Of a DNA stretch of 64,000 bases, positions 49,463-58,249 are shown piece by piece. The number at the start of each line of letters is the position of its first letter. Position 1 is the stretch's first letter. The position numbers were made by a program, and so were the translations under genes. This DNA is from Granulicella pectinivorans (GTDB taxonomy: Bacteria; Acidobacteriota; Terriglobia; Terriglobales; Acidobacteriaceae): contig NZ_FOZL01000001.1 in NCBI RefSeq assembly GCF_900114625.1, positions 682,001-746,000 of the forward strand. The letters run 5' to 3'. The notes under the pieces were generated by a model, which ran no database searches, had not been told where the DNA came from, and was given only the letters and a program-made list of their open reading frames with translations.

Positions 49463-50737
49463 TCAGGGCTGGATGATGCGGAAGGTGATGACACTGGCCT
49501 CGGGAGCATTTCCTCCGACGCTGCTGGTCTCGAGCAGCACCTCGAAGTAGGGCATGTGGTCCTTCGTCGCACCGATGGTGCGGGCGAAGTTCTGGAAGGC
49601 GACCGGGGAGAACGGGAAGTCGGCGGCGGACTCGGTTCCGGCCATGCCGGTGCCCTCAAAGAGCAGCGCGTCGCCGTTTCCCTCAATGCCGGGCAGGAAG
49701 GCCAGCACGCCATAGCTGTGGCGTGCGCCGTCCGCGAGGGTCTCGCGATAGATGGAACCCTCCCCTTTGGCGGGGTGTTTATTGAGGACAAAGCCCTCAG
49801 AGGCCTTCCAGTCCCAGGTGACGTCGAAGTTGAGTCGATTCTGGAAGAGGCTGACCCAGGGATTGGCTCCGCTGCCGCCGATGAGGATGACATTGCGGCT
49901 CTTGAGGTCGTCGATGCGGAGGACACGTGCGTTGCGGGTTTCCACCTCAGCCCCGATCGCCTGGGGAAGGCGACCGAGCCGGAGTGCGAGGTTCAGGTCG
50001 GCCGAGCTGGTGTATTGATGGGAGGCAAACCACTCGGCACTGAGCGGCGCACCGCCGATGCTGGGGAGATTTGCCTTGGAGAGGTAGGTGCCACTGAGGT
50101 AGTCGTCCAGTTGGACGGGAGTCCGGGTGAACTCCTGAAAGAGGACAAGGGCGTCGTCCGATGGGACGATGAGCACGGGACGCTCGGGCGTGAAGAGCTT
50201 CGACCAGAGAGGATCGGCCGAGGCCTCTGCGCGCTGGCTCCGCATCCGGCGGTAGAGCAGCCCAGCAGAGAGCAAGAGGACGAGAACCGCTATGACGAGG
50301 AGGGCTGTCCCGAAGCGTGGACCACGAGAAGAAGGAGCGACCGCGATGGGCGTGGAGGTCTCTTCCGGAGTGGGCGCGTGGATTGTTGGAGCCCGAACGA
50401 CCGGTGCCGCGGTGCTGCTGCGCGTCTCAAAGACGGGTACGTAGCCACCCTTGGGAATGGTGACGATCAGTGTGCTGAGCGGGCTCTCGGTCTCGAAGTA
50501 CTCCTCGAGCCGCTGACGGAGGAGGCGAGCCTGGCTGCGAACGATACTGTCGTCCGAGGCGCTGTAGGTAGCGGAGCGTCCGAAGACGTGGATGCCGATC
50601 TGCTGCTCGTTGATCTCACGGGCGCGACCCTCGATCAGCGAGACACAGATGAATTCAAGAAACCGGGTGAGCCGGGGAGACTTGGCGAAGGTACGCGAGG
50701 CAACGATGCGCTGAAGCAGCAGCAGCCGTTCGTCCAC
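49463..50737 (-). CDS. membrane regulator, unnamed family (paralogue of 40893-42164)
   Basis: 424 residues from a GTG start. Same plan as the gene at 40893: N-terminal block (RIVASRTFAKSPRLTRFLEF, EINEQQIGIHVFGRSATYSA, SDDSIVRSQARLLRQRLEEY, VTIPKGGYVPVF), a transmembrane helix at about 143-162 (FGTALLVIAVLVLLLSAGLL), and an outer domain with IDDLKSRNVILIGGSGANPW, GFVLNKHPAKGEGSIYRE, AFLPGIEGNGDALLFEGTGM. The two proteins align along their whole length, so they are a family, not two fusions. It lies upstream of the GH89/acyltransferase operon and downstream of a tRNA and a receptor gene on the same strand. Function inferred: extracytoplasmic sensing coupled to gene control. Confidence 0.78.
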   Translation of the reverse strand: MDERLLLLQRIVASRTFAKSPRLTRFLEFICVSLIEGRAREINEQQIGIHVFGRSATYSASDDSIVRSQARLLRQRLEEYFETESPLSTLIVTIPKGGYVPVFETRSSTAAPVVRAPTIHAPTPEETSTPIAVAPSSRGPRFGTALLVIAVLVLLLSAGLLYRRMRSQRAEASADPLWSKLFTPERPVLIVPSDDALVLFQEFTRTPVQLDDYLSGTYLSKANLPSIGGAPLSAEWFASHQYTSSADLNLALRLGRLPQAIGAEVETRNARVLRIDDLKSRNVILIGGSGANPWVSLFQNRLNFDVTWDWKASEGFVLNKHPAKGEGSIYRETLADGARHSYGVLAFLPGIEGNGDALLFEGTGMAGTESAADFPFSPVAFQNFARTIGATKDHMPYFEVLLETSSVGGNAPEASVITFRIIQP

Positions 50738-50961
50738 GACCGGCTGAGCAGGTTCACGCTGGGACGAGTCCCCAAGCTTCGAAGTGGCATCGATGGCAAT
50801 TCTTAGAATTTATCATTTTCGTCCATTGAGCCGCACTGAAGGCGGCCAGGCCGGGATTCGTGGAGGGATGCTGGCTAAGGGTCGAATCACTTGCTCTACT
50901 CTCCAGAGCCAGAACACGAACATGCAAGCAAGGGTGAGGTTCCGGGCTACCTGCAGAGAAG

Positions 50962-51036
50962 TGGTGGCCAGAGACGGGATCGAACCGCCGACGCCGGCCT
51001 TTTCAGGGCCGCGCTCTACCACTGAGCTATCTGGCC
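50962..51036 (-). tRNA. tRNA-Phe (GAA)
   Basis: 75 bases with CCA encoded. Acceptor stem GGCCAGA/TCTGGCC, D-arm GCTC-AGTGGTA-GAGC, anticodon arm CGGCC-CTGAAAA-GGCCG with anticodon GAA, five-base variable loop, T-arm GGCGG-TTCGATC-CCGTC (one G-U pair). All arms fold by eye. Confidence 0.97.
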
Positions 51037-51204
51037 TTGGCATTGCTACACAACTATCGCGCTGAAACCGCCAAGTTCCGTTTCAACACGACTGACCCAG
51101 ACTTTATCCGCCGAACCTGCCTACGAAAGGCGTTGTCTGAGGAATTCACCAGCCAGCGGGGAGCCGGCTTCTCTGCTGTCTCTGTGAGTATACCAACGCT
51201 CAGC

Positions 51205-51245
51205 CAAAAAAGCGAAGGGAGCGCATTCTTCGCGCTCCCTTCGCT
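51205..51245 (-). terminator. strong intrinsic terminator of receptor gene
   Basis: AGCGAAGGGAGCGC and GCGCTCCCTTCGCT make a perfect 14-bp stem; leftward it is followed by TTTTTT. It lies 20 bases after the receptor stop. Confidence 0.92.
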
Positions 51246-51264
51246 CTTCTGCGGTCGGTTGTGG

Positions 51265-54200
51265 CTAGAAGGTGAGACGACCACCAAGCTGAACCAGACG
51301 GGGGAAACCGAGCGTACCGGTGATCTGACCCGCACTGGCCGGTGTGCTGATGTTGAGAGCAGGTCCATTGAACTGCGGGGTGTTGAAGGCGTTGAGCGCC
51401 TCCGCCCGGAACTCAGCGTGGATCTTCTCGGTGATGTTGAAGTTCTTGTTGAGCGACAGATCGGAGTTCACATAGCCAGGTCCGTAGCAGTTGCTGGTGC
51501 GGGGCTGGTTGCCATACCCGAACTGCGGCGTGATCGAGAAGGCCGCCACGTTGAAGTAGTTGGTGAGACGGCCCTCGGGGCTACCCGATTTGCAGGGGTT
51601 GACTCCCGGCACGATCGTCGGACGCATCGCCCCGTTTCCGAGCGAGGAGTTCGAGTTCGACTGCGTGATCGCCATCGGACCACCACTCTGCAAGATCATG
51701 ACGTCGTTGAAGCGCCAGCCACCCACGACCAGGTCGAGCCACTTGCTCGCACCAGCCATGAACTGCTTGCCACGTCCGAACGGAAGCTCGTACGTACCGG
51801 CCACCGTGAAGCGGTTGGGAAGGTTGTTGATGGCACGCGAGTACTCGGGAGCCAGGTTGTAGATGTCCTGGGGACCGTTGTTGCCGGGGTTGAGGGTACT
51901 GGACGCGCCCCACTGGTTATCCCAATTCGACGACCAAGTGTAAGCCGCCAGCAGCGTAATGCCACGGGTAAAGCGCTTCTGTACCTTCAGGTCCAGCGAG
52001 TTGTAGTCAGACCGGCCATCGCTGACCGACTCGCTGATGCCCTGGTACTGGGGGAAGGGAAGAAGCGTCTGGTAGAGGGCAACCTTGCCCGTACCGAATG
52101 CGCCAAGTCCAGCGTAGGGATTGGTCGTGGTGCCACCCGTCGTGAGAGCGGCGCCCTTCGAGTACTGGTTGTCCGGAAGCTGGTTGATATTCAGGCTGTT
52201 GAGCAGGTTGCGTCCGTGACCGCCGACGTAGCCGACCTTGAATGCGATGCCGAGCGGGAACTCATGCTCGACGGCCAACGAGAATGAGTCATAGAGCGGT
52301 CCGCGGCGATTCTGGTCGATTACCGTCAGGGACGTTCCAATGTTCGTGCTCAGACCGTTGCTGTTGCCCGTTGCCTGTGTCTTGAGGGTTGGAAACGGAT
52401 TGCTCAGGCTGATCGTGGCCGAGCTCTGCGAGAAGCTATTCGTCAACACATAGCCAGGAGCCAGCGAAGCCGATCCGCTGTACACGATGGGAATGTAGAA
52501 GACACCGGCGCCACCCTTGACGACCGTCTTGTTGTCGAGGGCATAGGCGAAGCCGGCACGCGGAGAAAACTTGCTGCCCGTTGCTCCCGTTGTGGTGGGA
52601 TAGCCGTTCTGTCCGGCGAACTCGACGCCACCCGTGGCCTGTACTCCGGAGCCGAATGCGCTGTAAGTTGCGCTGCGATCGAAGCCAACCGCGTAGTGGT
52701 TGTTGCGCTCGTGGACGCCGGGCTCATACTCGTAGCGGAAGCCGAGGTTGAGGGTCAACTTGGATGTCACGCGATAGTCATCCTGGAGATAAGCCGCCTG
52801 ATACGCCGTGGTGATGGCCAGAGGAGCAGGAATGACGAGCGAACCAGAGGTGGCATACCCGAGGAGCATATCCGCTGCGGTTGCGCCTGCAGTCGTACCC
52901 GTCGGAATGTTCGCAGCCGGAGCCGCAGTCAGCGTGCTGTCGAAGGCAAACGTACCGGACGTGGTGCTCAAGCTGGTGAAGCTGAGGCTGATCGCGCGGA
53001 ACACGTATCCTGTCTTCACGCTGTGCTTGCCAAGGCTCTTCGCGATACCGACGACGAAGTTGCGCGAGAAGTAAACAGCCGGACCGGAGTTCGATGTGCC
53101 TTCGTTGCTCAGGCCCGAGTCCGTCGTGATGGCCGGGAAACCCGTCTTCGAAAGGGCTGCAACATAGTTCGCAGGGAAGCCGAGGGTCGCCTGGTTGAAG
53201 CCCTTGCTGATGTCCTGCGTGTCATTCGGGAAGCGGTTGAAGCCGAAGCCGATCGTACCGACGGTGGTTGGGTTGATGGTCACCGTGTTCTGAATACCGA
53301 TCGCGTCGACCTTGCGATACAGCAGGTATGAAGACGAGCTGCCGGCTGCCGTCGTCAGGGCGTTGCCGCCCGGCTCCTTCGAGCCATAGTGCAGGTAGTA
53401 GAAGTCGGCCAGCCAGCGCTCGCCGAATTGATGCGTCAGCTTGCCGTTGAACTCATCCGCGCGATCACCCAGGGTGTCGCCGCCATTGAAGTTGAAACCA
53501 CCATATGACGTCACCGTCGTGTTCGGGAGAGGATACGCATTGATCAAGTTCTGGCCGACTGTGTTGATGCGGCTCGCCGGAATGATGTTTCCGGGAAATG
53601 GCTTGCCGGTCAGCGGATCGTAGACGCATCGGCCAGTAGCGCACAACCCGGTCGCTGCATTCACAGTGCCGATCTCGGAGAAGTTACCGCCTGGTACCGT
53701 GCTCGTTCCGCGCTGCAACACCGTGGGAACCGCGAAGGCATTTGCAGCGGTCAGCGGAGAACGCTGGCGATAGCCCTCTTCCGTAATCGCGAAGAAGGTC
53801 TTGTTCGGCCCACCGAGGATGTGCGGCAGGGGAATTGGACCGGAGAGGCTGCCGACGTAGCTGTAGAACTCAGCGGCACCGCGTGGGGTGGTCGGAGAGG
53901 TGACACCGTTGATGGTGGAGGGTGTGCGGTTGTTGAAGAAAAGATTTGCGCCCCAGTTGGTCTGGCGGGTCTCACCTTGCAGTACGCCATGCAGGCGGCT
54001 GGAGCCACTCTTCAGCGTGGTATTGAACATGCCGCCCGAGGTACGGCCGATCTCGGCATCGTAGGTGTTGGCCTGCAGCTTCACTTCATCGACTGCTTCG
54101 ATCGAAGGAATGATCACGGCGCGGTTCGACATATCGGTGATTGGGATGCCGTCGACGGAGTAGTTGTTCGAGCTTAGCGGAGCACCTGCAATGGAGATGG

Positions 54201-54753
54201 TCGAAGATCCGGACTGATCCTGGAAACGCACAAAACGCGGATCGCCGACGGGCGTCACCGCGTTATCGAGCTTGGAAAAGAGGAAGGGGTTGCGTCCGGG
54301 ATTAGGCAGGTTCTGCAGTTTCTGCGAATCGATCAACTGCCCGTTGTAACTGGTTCCGTTATCCACCAGGGGTTCGGAAGCAGTCACTTCAACGACCTCA
54401 CTCGTCGATCCAACACTTAGCTTCGTGTCCACCGTCAGCGCATTTCCGGTTTCGACGATCAGGCCGGACTGGCTGCTCTTCTTGAAGTTCGCTGCCGTTA
54501 CATCGACCGTGTACACATCGGGATCGACCGCGTTGAAGACATACTCGCCGGAGCCGTTCGTCACCGTCGTACGCGCAATCTTCTTTGCCTGCGAGGTGAG
54601 AATCACCGTCGCGCCCGCGATCGGAGCACCCTGCGGGTCGGCCACGATACCGCGGATTACACCGTAGTTCGACTGCGCCATGCCGGTCGCCAACGAGGCG
54701 ACCAACAGGACGGCAAGCATAAGAAGTTGGACTAGCTTGTTTTTTTGGATCAA
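51265..54753 (-). CDS. TonB-dependent receptor, Oar-like, TTG start
   Basis: 1162 residues. TTG at 54753 has GGAGG seven bases upstream and gives MIQKNKLVQLLMLAVLLVAS then LATGMAQ as signal peptide. Carboxypeptidase-regulatory-like domain (YGVIRGIVADPQGAPIAGAT), plug (SSNNYSVDGIPITDMSNRAV), FNTTLKSGSSRLHGVLQGET and a final strand RLVQLGGRLTF. It ends in a strong terminator and is followed by tRNA-Phe and a membrane regulator. The 490-bp upstream gap suggests its own promoter region. Ligand unknown. Confidence 0.94.
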   Translation of the reverse strand: MIQKNKLVQLLMLAVLLVASLATGMAQSNYGVIRGIVADPQGAPIAGATVILTSQAKKIARTTVTNGSGEYVFNAVDPDVYTVDVTAANFKKSSQSGLIVETGNALTVDTKLSVGSTSEVVEVTASEPLVDNGTSYNGQLIDSQKLQNLPNPGRNPFLFSKLDNAVTPVGDPRFVRFQDQSGSSTISIAGAPLSSNNYSVDGIPITDMSNRAVIIPSIEAVDEVKLQANTYDAEIGRTSGGMFNTTLKSGSSRLHGVLQGETRQTNWGANLFFNNRTPSTINGVTSPTTPRGAAEFYSYVGSLSGPIPLPHILGGPNKTFFAITEEGYRQRSPLTAANAFAVPTVLQRGTSTVPGGNFSEIGTVNAATGLCATGRCVYDPLTGKPFPGNIIPASRINTVGQNLINAYPLPNTTVTSYGGFNFNGGDTLGDRADEFNGKLTHQFGERWLADFYYLHYGSKEPGGNALTTAAGSSSSYLLYRKVDAIGIQNTVTINPTTVGTIGFGFNRFPNDTQDISKGFNQATLGFPANYVAALSKTGFPAITTDSGLSNEGTSNSGPAVYFSRNFVVGIAKSLGKHSVKTGYVFRAISLSFTSLSTTSGTFAFDSTLTAAPAANIPTGTTAGATAADMLLGYATSGSLVIPAPLAITTAYQAAYLQDDYRVTSKLTLNLGFRYEYEPGVHERNNHYAVGFDRSATYSAFGSGVQATGGVEFAGQNGYPTTTGATGSKFSPRAGFAYALDNKTVVKGGAGVFYIPIVYSGSASLAPGYVLTNSFSQSSATISLSNPFPTLKTQATGNSNGLSTNIGTSLTVIDQNRRGPLYDSFSLAVEHEFPLGIAFKVGYVGGHGRNLLNSLNINQLPDNQYSKGAALTTGGTTTNPYAGLGAFGTGKVALYQTLLPFPQYQGISESVSDGRSDYNSLDLKVQKRFTRGITLLAAYTWSSNWDNQWGASSTLNPGNNGPQDIYNLAPEYSRAINNLPNRFTVAGTYELPFGRGKQFMAGASKWLDLVVGGWRFNDVMILQSGGPMAITQSNSNSSLGNGAMRPTIVPGVNPCKSGSPEGRLTNYFNVAAFSITPQFGYGNQPRTSNCYGPGYVNSDLSLNKNFNITEKIHAEFRAEALNAFNTPQFNGPALNISTPASAGQITGTLGFPRLVQLGGRLTF

Positions 54754-55242
54754 GGGTAAGCCTCCGAAAGGTTGTGTAGCGGTTTGACTTGGAAGAATAG
54801 GGTGGTGTCGTCGCAGACGGATCGGTGCCGTCGGCAAAGGGTGAAACGTTGACGATGGAAAAGCTCTTGGAAGACACCTCGATCGAGGCCGCCTATAAGG
54901 CAACTGCAAGACCGGCACCATGATCGGTGCTCCGGTGTTGGCTCAACTCATCTCTGAACTATCTCTGGACTACAAGGAACAAACTAGAAAGCTGTGACAT
55001 CTCTGCAAACAAACGAACCGTTGGACAACTGATGAAGCAAGACGAACGGGTTACAGATAAGTACAGCGGGAGAGAGGGACTCTCCCTGTCGACGCACGGC
55101 GAAAGGCCCGTGTGTGCGGCGGATGGCAGATACACTTTTCATGAGGGCCGTTTTCATTGGTGGCCTCATTGACGCATCTTTTTGCCTTTTCGGTAATGTT
55201 CCCGAGACTATCGGGGCATCTATCTCATGTCAATAAGTTTTT
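54754..55242. other. 489-bp intergenic region without a recognisable gene
   Basis: Only short frames with poor amino acid composition occur here. It is the divergent promoter region of the receptor (leftward) and the small unknown gene (rightward). The right end is A/T-rich (TCAATAAGTTTTTTTGGGAA), as expected of a promoter. Confidence 0.6.
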
Positions 55243-55659
55243 TTGGGAATTTATTCTTTGTGGTGTGTTCCTGTGATCGCGCTTCTAAATAACGCGCGCG
55301 CGACCGATCGGATTTTCACCCAGGGGTACGGATTAATTTGCCACGTTTTCGGTTACATTCAGTGCGATGCCTTTGAAGCCACTCGGGGCATCGCACGCGA
55401 AGACGGTCGCTACGACATGACGGTGAGGCTGAACGGAGTGAAGGAACGCAACATCGCCGTCTACGCCGGGTCGAGCGAGCCCCTGCATGACTTGGTGCTT
55501 GCCTTCAGCTTTCACGGCAAGGGATACGTCAGCCTGCTCGACACCGAGCCCGGGAGCAATGGCCAGTCGGCGATCGCGGCCATGCGCTGGAAGGACGTCT
55601 CCCCTGGCCGCACGTGGCAGATCGAGCCCAACGTGGTGGGCGTAAGGACTTCTGCCTAA
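55243..55659 (+). CDS. small protein of unknown function
   Basis: Up to 138 residues. I do not recognise the family. The second half looks like a real folded domain (GRYDMTVRLNGVKERNIAVY, LVLAFSFHGKGYVSLLDTEP, IAAMRWKDVSPGRTWQIEPN), with strong GC-rich codon bias from about 55360. The first ~40 residues are less convincing and the true start may be an internal GTG or the ATG at 55417. A strong bidirectional terminator lies downstream. No signal peptide or membrane segment is clear. Confidence 0.5.
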   Translation: MGIYSLWCVPVIALLNNARATDRIFTQGYGLICHVFGYIQCDAFEATRGIAREDGRYDMTVRLNGVKERNIAVYAGSSEPLHDLVLAFSFHGKGYVSLLDTEPGSNGQSAIAAMRWKDVSPGRTWQIEPNVVGVRTSA

Positions 55660-55777
55660 ATGGCGTGGTCTAAAACTGCTTCAATTTTTTGATGGATACA
55701 CCCACCGTCGCCGCTGTTTACAGCCCTTTCGACGTAGTTTTCTTTCGCGCACTTTCGTCGTTTCGCGAGATGGAAAC

Positions 55778-55810
55778 AAGAAGGCCCCGGACGGGTTCCG
55801 GGGCCTTCTT
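55778..55810. terminator. bidirectional intrinsic terminator
   Basis: AAGAAGGCCCCGGA and TCCGGGGCCTTCTT form a 14-bp stem around CGGGT, with A/T-rich outer pairs acting as U-tracts. It separates the small unknown gene (plus) from the exported RidA gene (minus). Confidence 0.88.
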
Positions 55811-55828
55811 ACTTTGTAACTAGAAGCG

Positions 55829-56311
55829 TTACTTACCTTTGACCGCGATCACTTCGATCTCGAGCGCTGCCCACGGGGCCACCAACGCCGCAACCTGCAC
55901 CGCCGAACGCGCGGGCTTGTTGGGCTGCTCTTTGGTCCCGAAGTACTTCACGTACTCCGAGTTCATCTGCGCGAACTCGAGCTTGCCCGTCTTGGGATCA
56001 GCCGAGAGGAAGACCGTCATCTTGACGACTTCCTTCATGTCCAGTCCCTGCGCTTTCAAGAGGCCCTGGATCTTTGCGAACACGCTGGCCGCCTGCGCCT
56101 TCGTGTCCCCATAGTCGGCCGGGATTCCCTTGGCGGCATCCGCCGGAGTGACCGGGGAGGGGAGCTGTCCGCTGAGATAGAACGTATCGCCTGCCCATAC
56201 TCCCGTGGCAATCGGAGACGTCTCCGACTGAATATGCTTTACAGCAACCTGCGCGTTCATCGAACCCGCAACCATCAACGCACCAGCCAACATCATCCTC
56301 TTCAGCTTCAT
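55829..56311 (-). CDS. exported RidA/YjgF-family protein
   Basis: 160 residues. A signal peptide (MKLKRMMLAGALMVAGSMNA then Q) precedes a full RidA domain: GVWAGDTFYLSGQLPSP, AASVFAKIQGLLKAQGLDMK, VVKMTVFLSADPKTGKL and NKPARSAVQVAALVA, with the imine-binding Arg in PARSAV. RidA proteins hydrolyse reactive imines/enamines released by PLP or flavin enzymes, normally in the cytoplasm; a periplasmic form is less usual. Start at the second of two adjacent ATGs, six bases after GGAG. It lies 13 bases after the flavin amine oxidase gene, whose imine product it may clear. Confidence 0.88.
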   Translation of the reverse strand: MKLKRMMLAGALMVAGSMNAQVAVKHIQSETSPIATGVWAGDTFYLSGQLPSPVTPADAAKGIPADYGDTKAQAASVFAKIQGLLKAQGLDMKEVVKMTVFLSADPKTGKLEFAQMNSEYVKYFGTKEQPNKPARSAVQVAALVAPWAALEIEVIAVKGK

Positions 56312-56324
56312 CATGCTCTCCTCG

Positions 56325-57911
56325 TTACGCGTTGATTGTCGTGTTTGCGTGACCGGCCAGACGTGCCGCCTTCACCTTGTCGGAGATCATCTGTACCGCA
56401 CGCCGCGCGCTGGCTGCCGCGCCCTCCTGCCAGCCCACCACATGGCTTGCATGGTCGCCTGCAAAGTAAATGGGGCCGTCCGGAGTTGTGATCGTGTCGT
56501 AGTCGGCTGCGGGAATCGTACCGATCCAGGAGCCCTCGTTCCACTTGATGTGCTTCCATCCGCAGAAGACCGGCTTCGTCAGTTCCGCGCCGTGGCCAGG
56601 GTGCAGCTTCTCGACCGACGCCCGCGACTTGGCAAACTTCTCTTCGAGCGTCAGCGCCGCGAACCCATCGTTCGATTCATCCATATATCCCGACACGATG
56701 ATGCCAGTGTCCGACATGAGATTGGCCGATGGATACCAGATCGGGCTCGGCCCCTGCGACAGGAACGACAGTCCGCCGTAGATGTTGTACTTCTTCTCCC
56801 AGAAGCGCGGTGCTTCCCATGGGATCTTGTACGACCCGCGATACGACTTCGCGCAACGCTCGACCGTCGCTTTGTGTGCCGGATCCAGGTCTGCCTTGAT
56901 CTTGTTCAGGATCGTCAGAGGCATCGCGCACACGCAGTAGTCCGCGTCGATATGGTGCGTTACGCCACCCTTCGTATAGCTCACCTTGACGCCATTGCCG
57001 CTCTTGAGAATCTCCGTCACGGGAGCGTCGTACACGACGACAGGTCCCAGTGCCTTCGCAAACGCATACGGAATCTGGGCCATGCCGCCAACCGGCTGCA
57101 TCATGGTGGCCTGCCAATCCCATGCCTCTTCGTACAGAATGCCGCCCCAGAAGTTCGCATCCAGCAGCGTATGCATGGGGATCGGGTCGTTATCCACGAT
57201 CATGTCCTGCGCGCCGGCACCCGGATACTGCTTGATCGCCGAGCGGTCCGAACCCTTGTATGAACCCGTCTTGTCGAGAGGCCCATAGACCTTCAGGAAC
57301 TCGACCATCCTCTGCTTGTCTTCCTTGGAGAGGTCCTGGTCCAGCGCGCCACCCGCAACAGCCTTCGACAAGAGCTCGCTCACATGGCCGCGCGTATCGT
57401 TCAGCGCCTGCCTCTGCACGTATGCCTTGCCACCATTCACCTTGTCGTTCTGCAGCATCGTCGAACGCGACGTATTGACCTCGACCTCGAGTGGAACTTT
57501 GAGCTCACGACAATACCCCAGAATCGTCCCATGTACCGAAGGGAGACGCGCCGGTCCCATGTTCTGATAGAGCCCAGGGCTCCAGGTGACATTCTGCTTC
57601 GTGCCGTCGACGAACTCGACGACATCTCCACCCTTGGCGCTCCAGTTCCTTCCGCCAGGACGCGTCCGCGCTTCGAGTAGCGTCACGTTATAGCCGAGCT
57701 TCTTAAGCTCGTATGCCGTTACCAGACCGCCAATTCCGCCGCCGGCCACTACGACCTTTGTCCCCGCGCCCGCACCGGACTCAGCCCGAATCGGTTCCGC
57801 CGCCATCGCCTTCATGGGCATCAGCCCCAGAGACTGCATGGTGGCGAACGCAGCGCTGTAACCACCAGCCTGCCCTACGCGCGTCAGGAAATCGCGCCTG
57901 GTAAATGCCAT
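56325..57911 (-). CDS. Tat-exported flavin monoamine oxidase-like enzyme
   Basis: 528 residues. N-terminus MAFTRRDFLTRVGQAGGYSA is a twin-arginine signal. The FAD dinucleotide motif is VVVAGGGIGGLVTAYELKKL followed by LLEARTRPGGRNWS; the C-terminal FAD block is GPIYFAGDHASHVVGWQEGA. This is the flavin amine/L-amino acid oxidase fold, which oxidises an amine to an imine with release of H2O2. Substrate unknown. It is the first gene of a two-gene operon with an exported RidA, which supports an imine-forming reaction outside the cytoplasm. Confidence 0.92.
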   Translation of the reverse strand: MAFTRRDFLTRVGQAGGYSAAFATMQSLGLMPMKAMAAEPIRAESGAGAGTKVVVAGGGIGGLVTAYELKKLGYNVTLLEARTRPGGRNWSAKGGDVVEFVDGTKQNVTWSPGLYQNMGPARLPSVHGTILGYCRELKVPLEVEVNTSRSTMLQNDKVNGGKAYVQRQALNDTRGHVSELLSKAVAGGALDQDLSKEDKQRMVEFLKVYGPLDKTGSYKGSDRSAIKQYPGAGAQDMIVDNDPIPMHTLLDANFWGGILYEEAWDWQATMMQPVGGMAQIPYAFAKALGPVVVYDAPVTEILKSGNGVKVSYTKGGVTHHIDADYCVCAMPLTILNKIKADLDPAHKATVERCAKSYRGSYKIPWEAPRFWEKKYNIYGGLSFLSQGPSPIWYPSANLMSDTGIIVSGYMDESNDGFAALTLEEKFAKSRASVEKLHPGHGAELTKPVFCGWKHIKWNEGSWIGTIPAADYDTITTPDGPIYFAGDHASHVVGWQEGAAASARRAVQMISDKVKAARLAGHANTTINA

Positions 57912-58249
57912 AGAAACACCTCACAACCGTGGTGATACTGCGTTGACCGGTGCAGCGATTCGCCCAGATATATCAGCGCCTTCGCCGCCAGAAAAGACAG
58001 AGGAGCCCGGCATCGGATGCAACAGAAAAGCCCATACGACGGTGCCGGGAAACGGTGAGGGGAGCCGGAGCGTTCTCCAAAACGGGGAGCGTCCGCACAG
58101 CCAGAGATGAAGAGATTGTTCTTTGACAATACCGCATTTCACCCGGAATGCAGTGACCAAAATCACACCTGACGCACCACCGCGCCATGGGTCGCAGAGA
58201 CGGACCTCATTCTAAAACCGCCAGAATGCACGGCAAATTGCAGAAACCA
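57912..58249. other. 338-bp gap with no convincing gene
   Basis: Short minus-strand frames are present but are Cys/Arg/Ser-rich without domain character. The region upstream of the amine oxidase start presumably holds its promoter. No hairpin or repeat stood out. Confidence 0.5.

Noticed and set aside
50962..51036. tRNA-Phe as a possible integration site for a mobile island
   Set aside because: No integrase, no direct repeat of the tRNA 3' end and no change in gene character on either side were seen.
50784..51065. Plus-strand frame containing ARDGIEPPTPAFSGPRS
   Set aside because: This is the well-known spurious translation of the antisense strand of a tRNA; the tRNA-Phe explains it.
54927..55172. 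81-codon frame in the gap upstream of the last receptor
   Set aside because: No ribosome site, atypical composition and no domain; it overlaps the expected promoter.
57884..58188. Overlapping short minus-strand frames upstream of the amine oxidase
   Set aside because: Cys/Ser/Arg-rich in three frames at once, no ribosome site, no domain.
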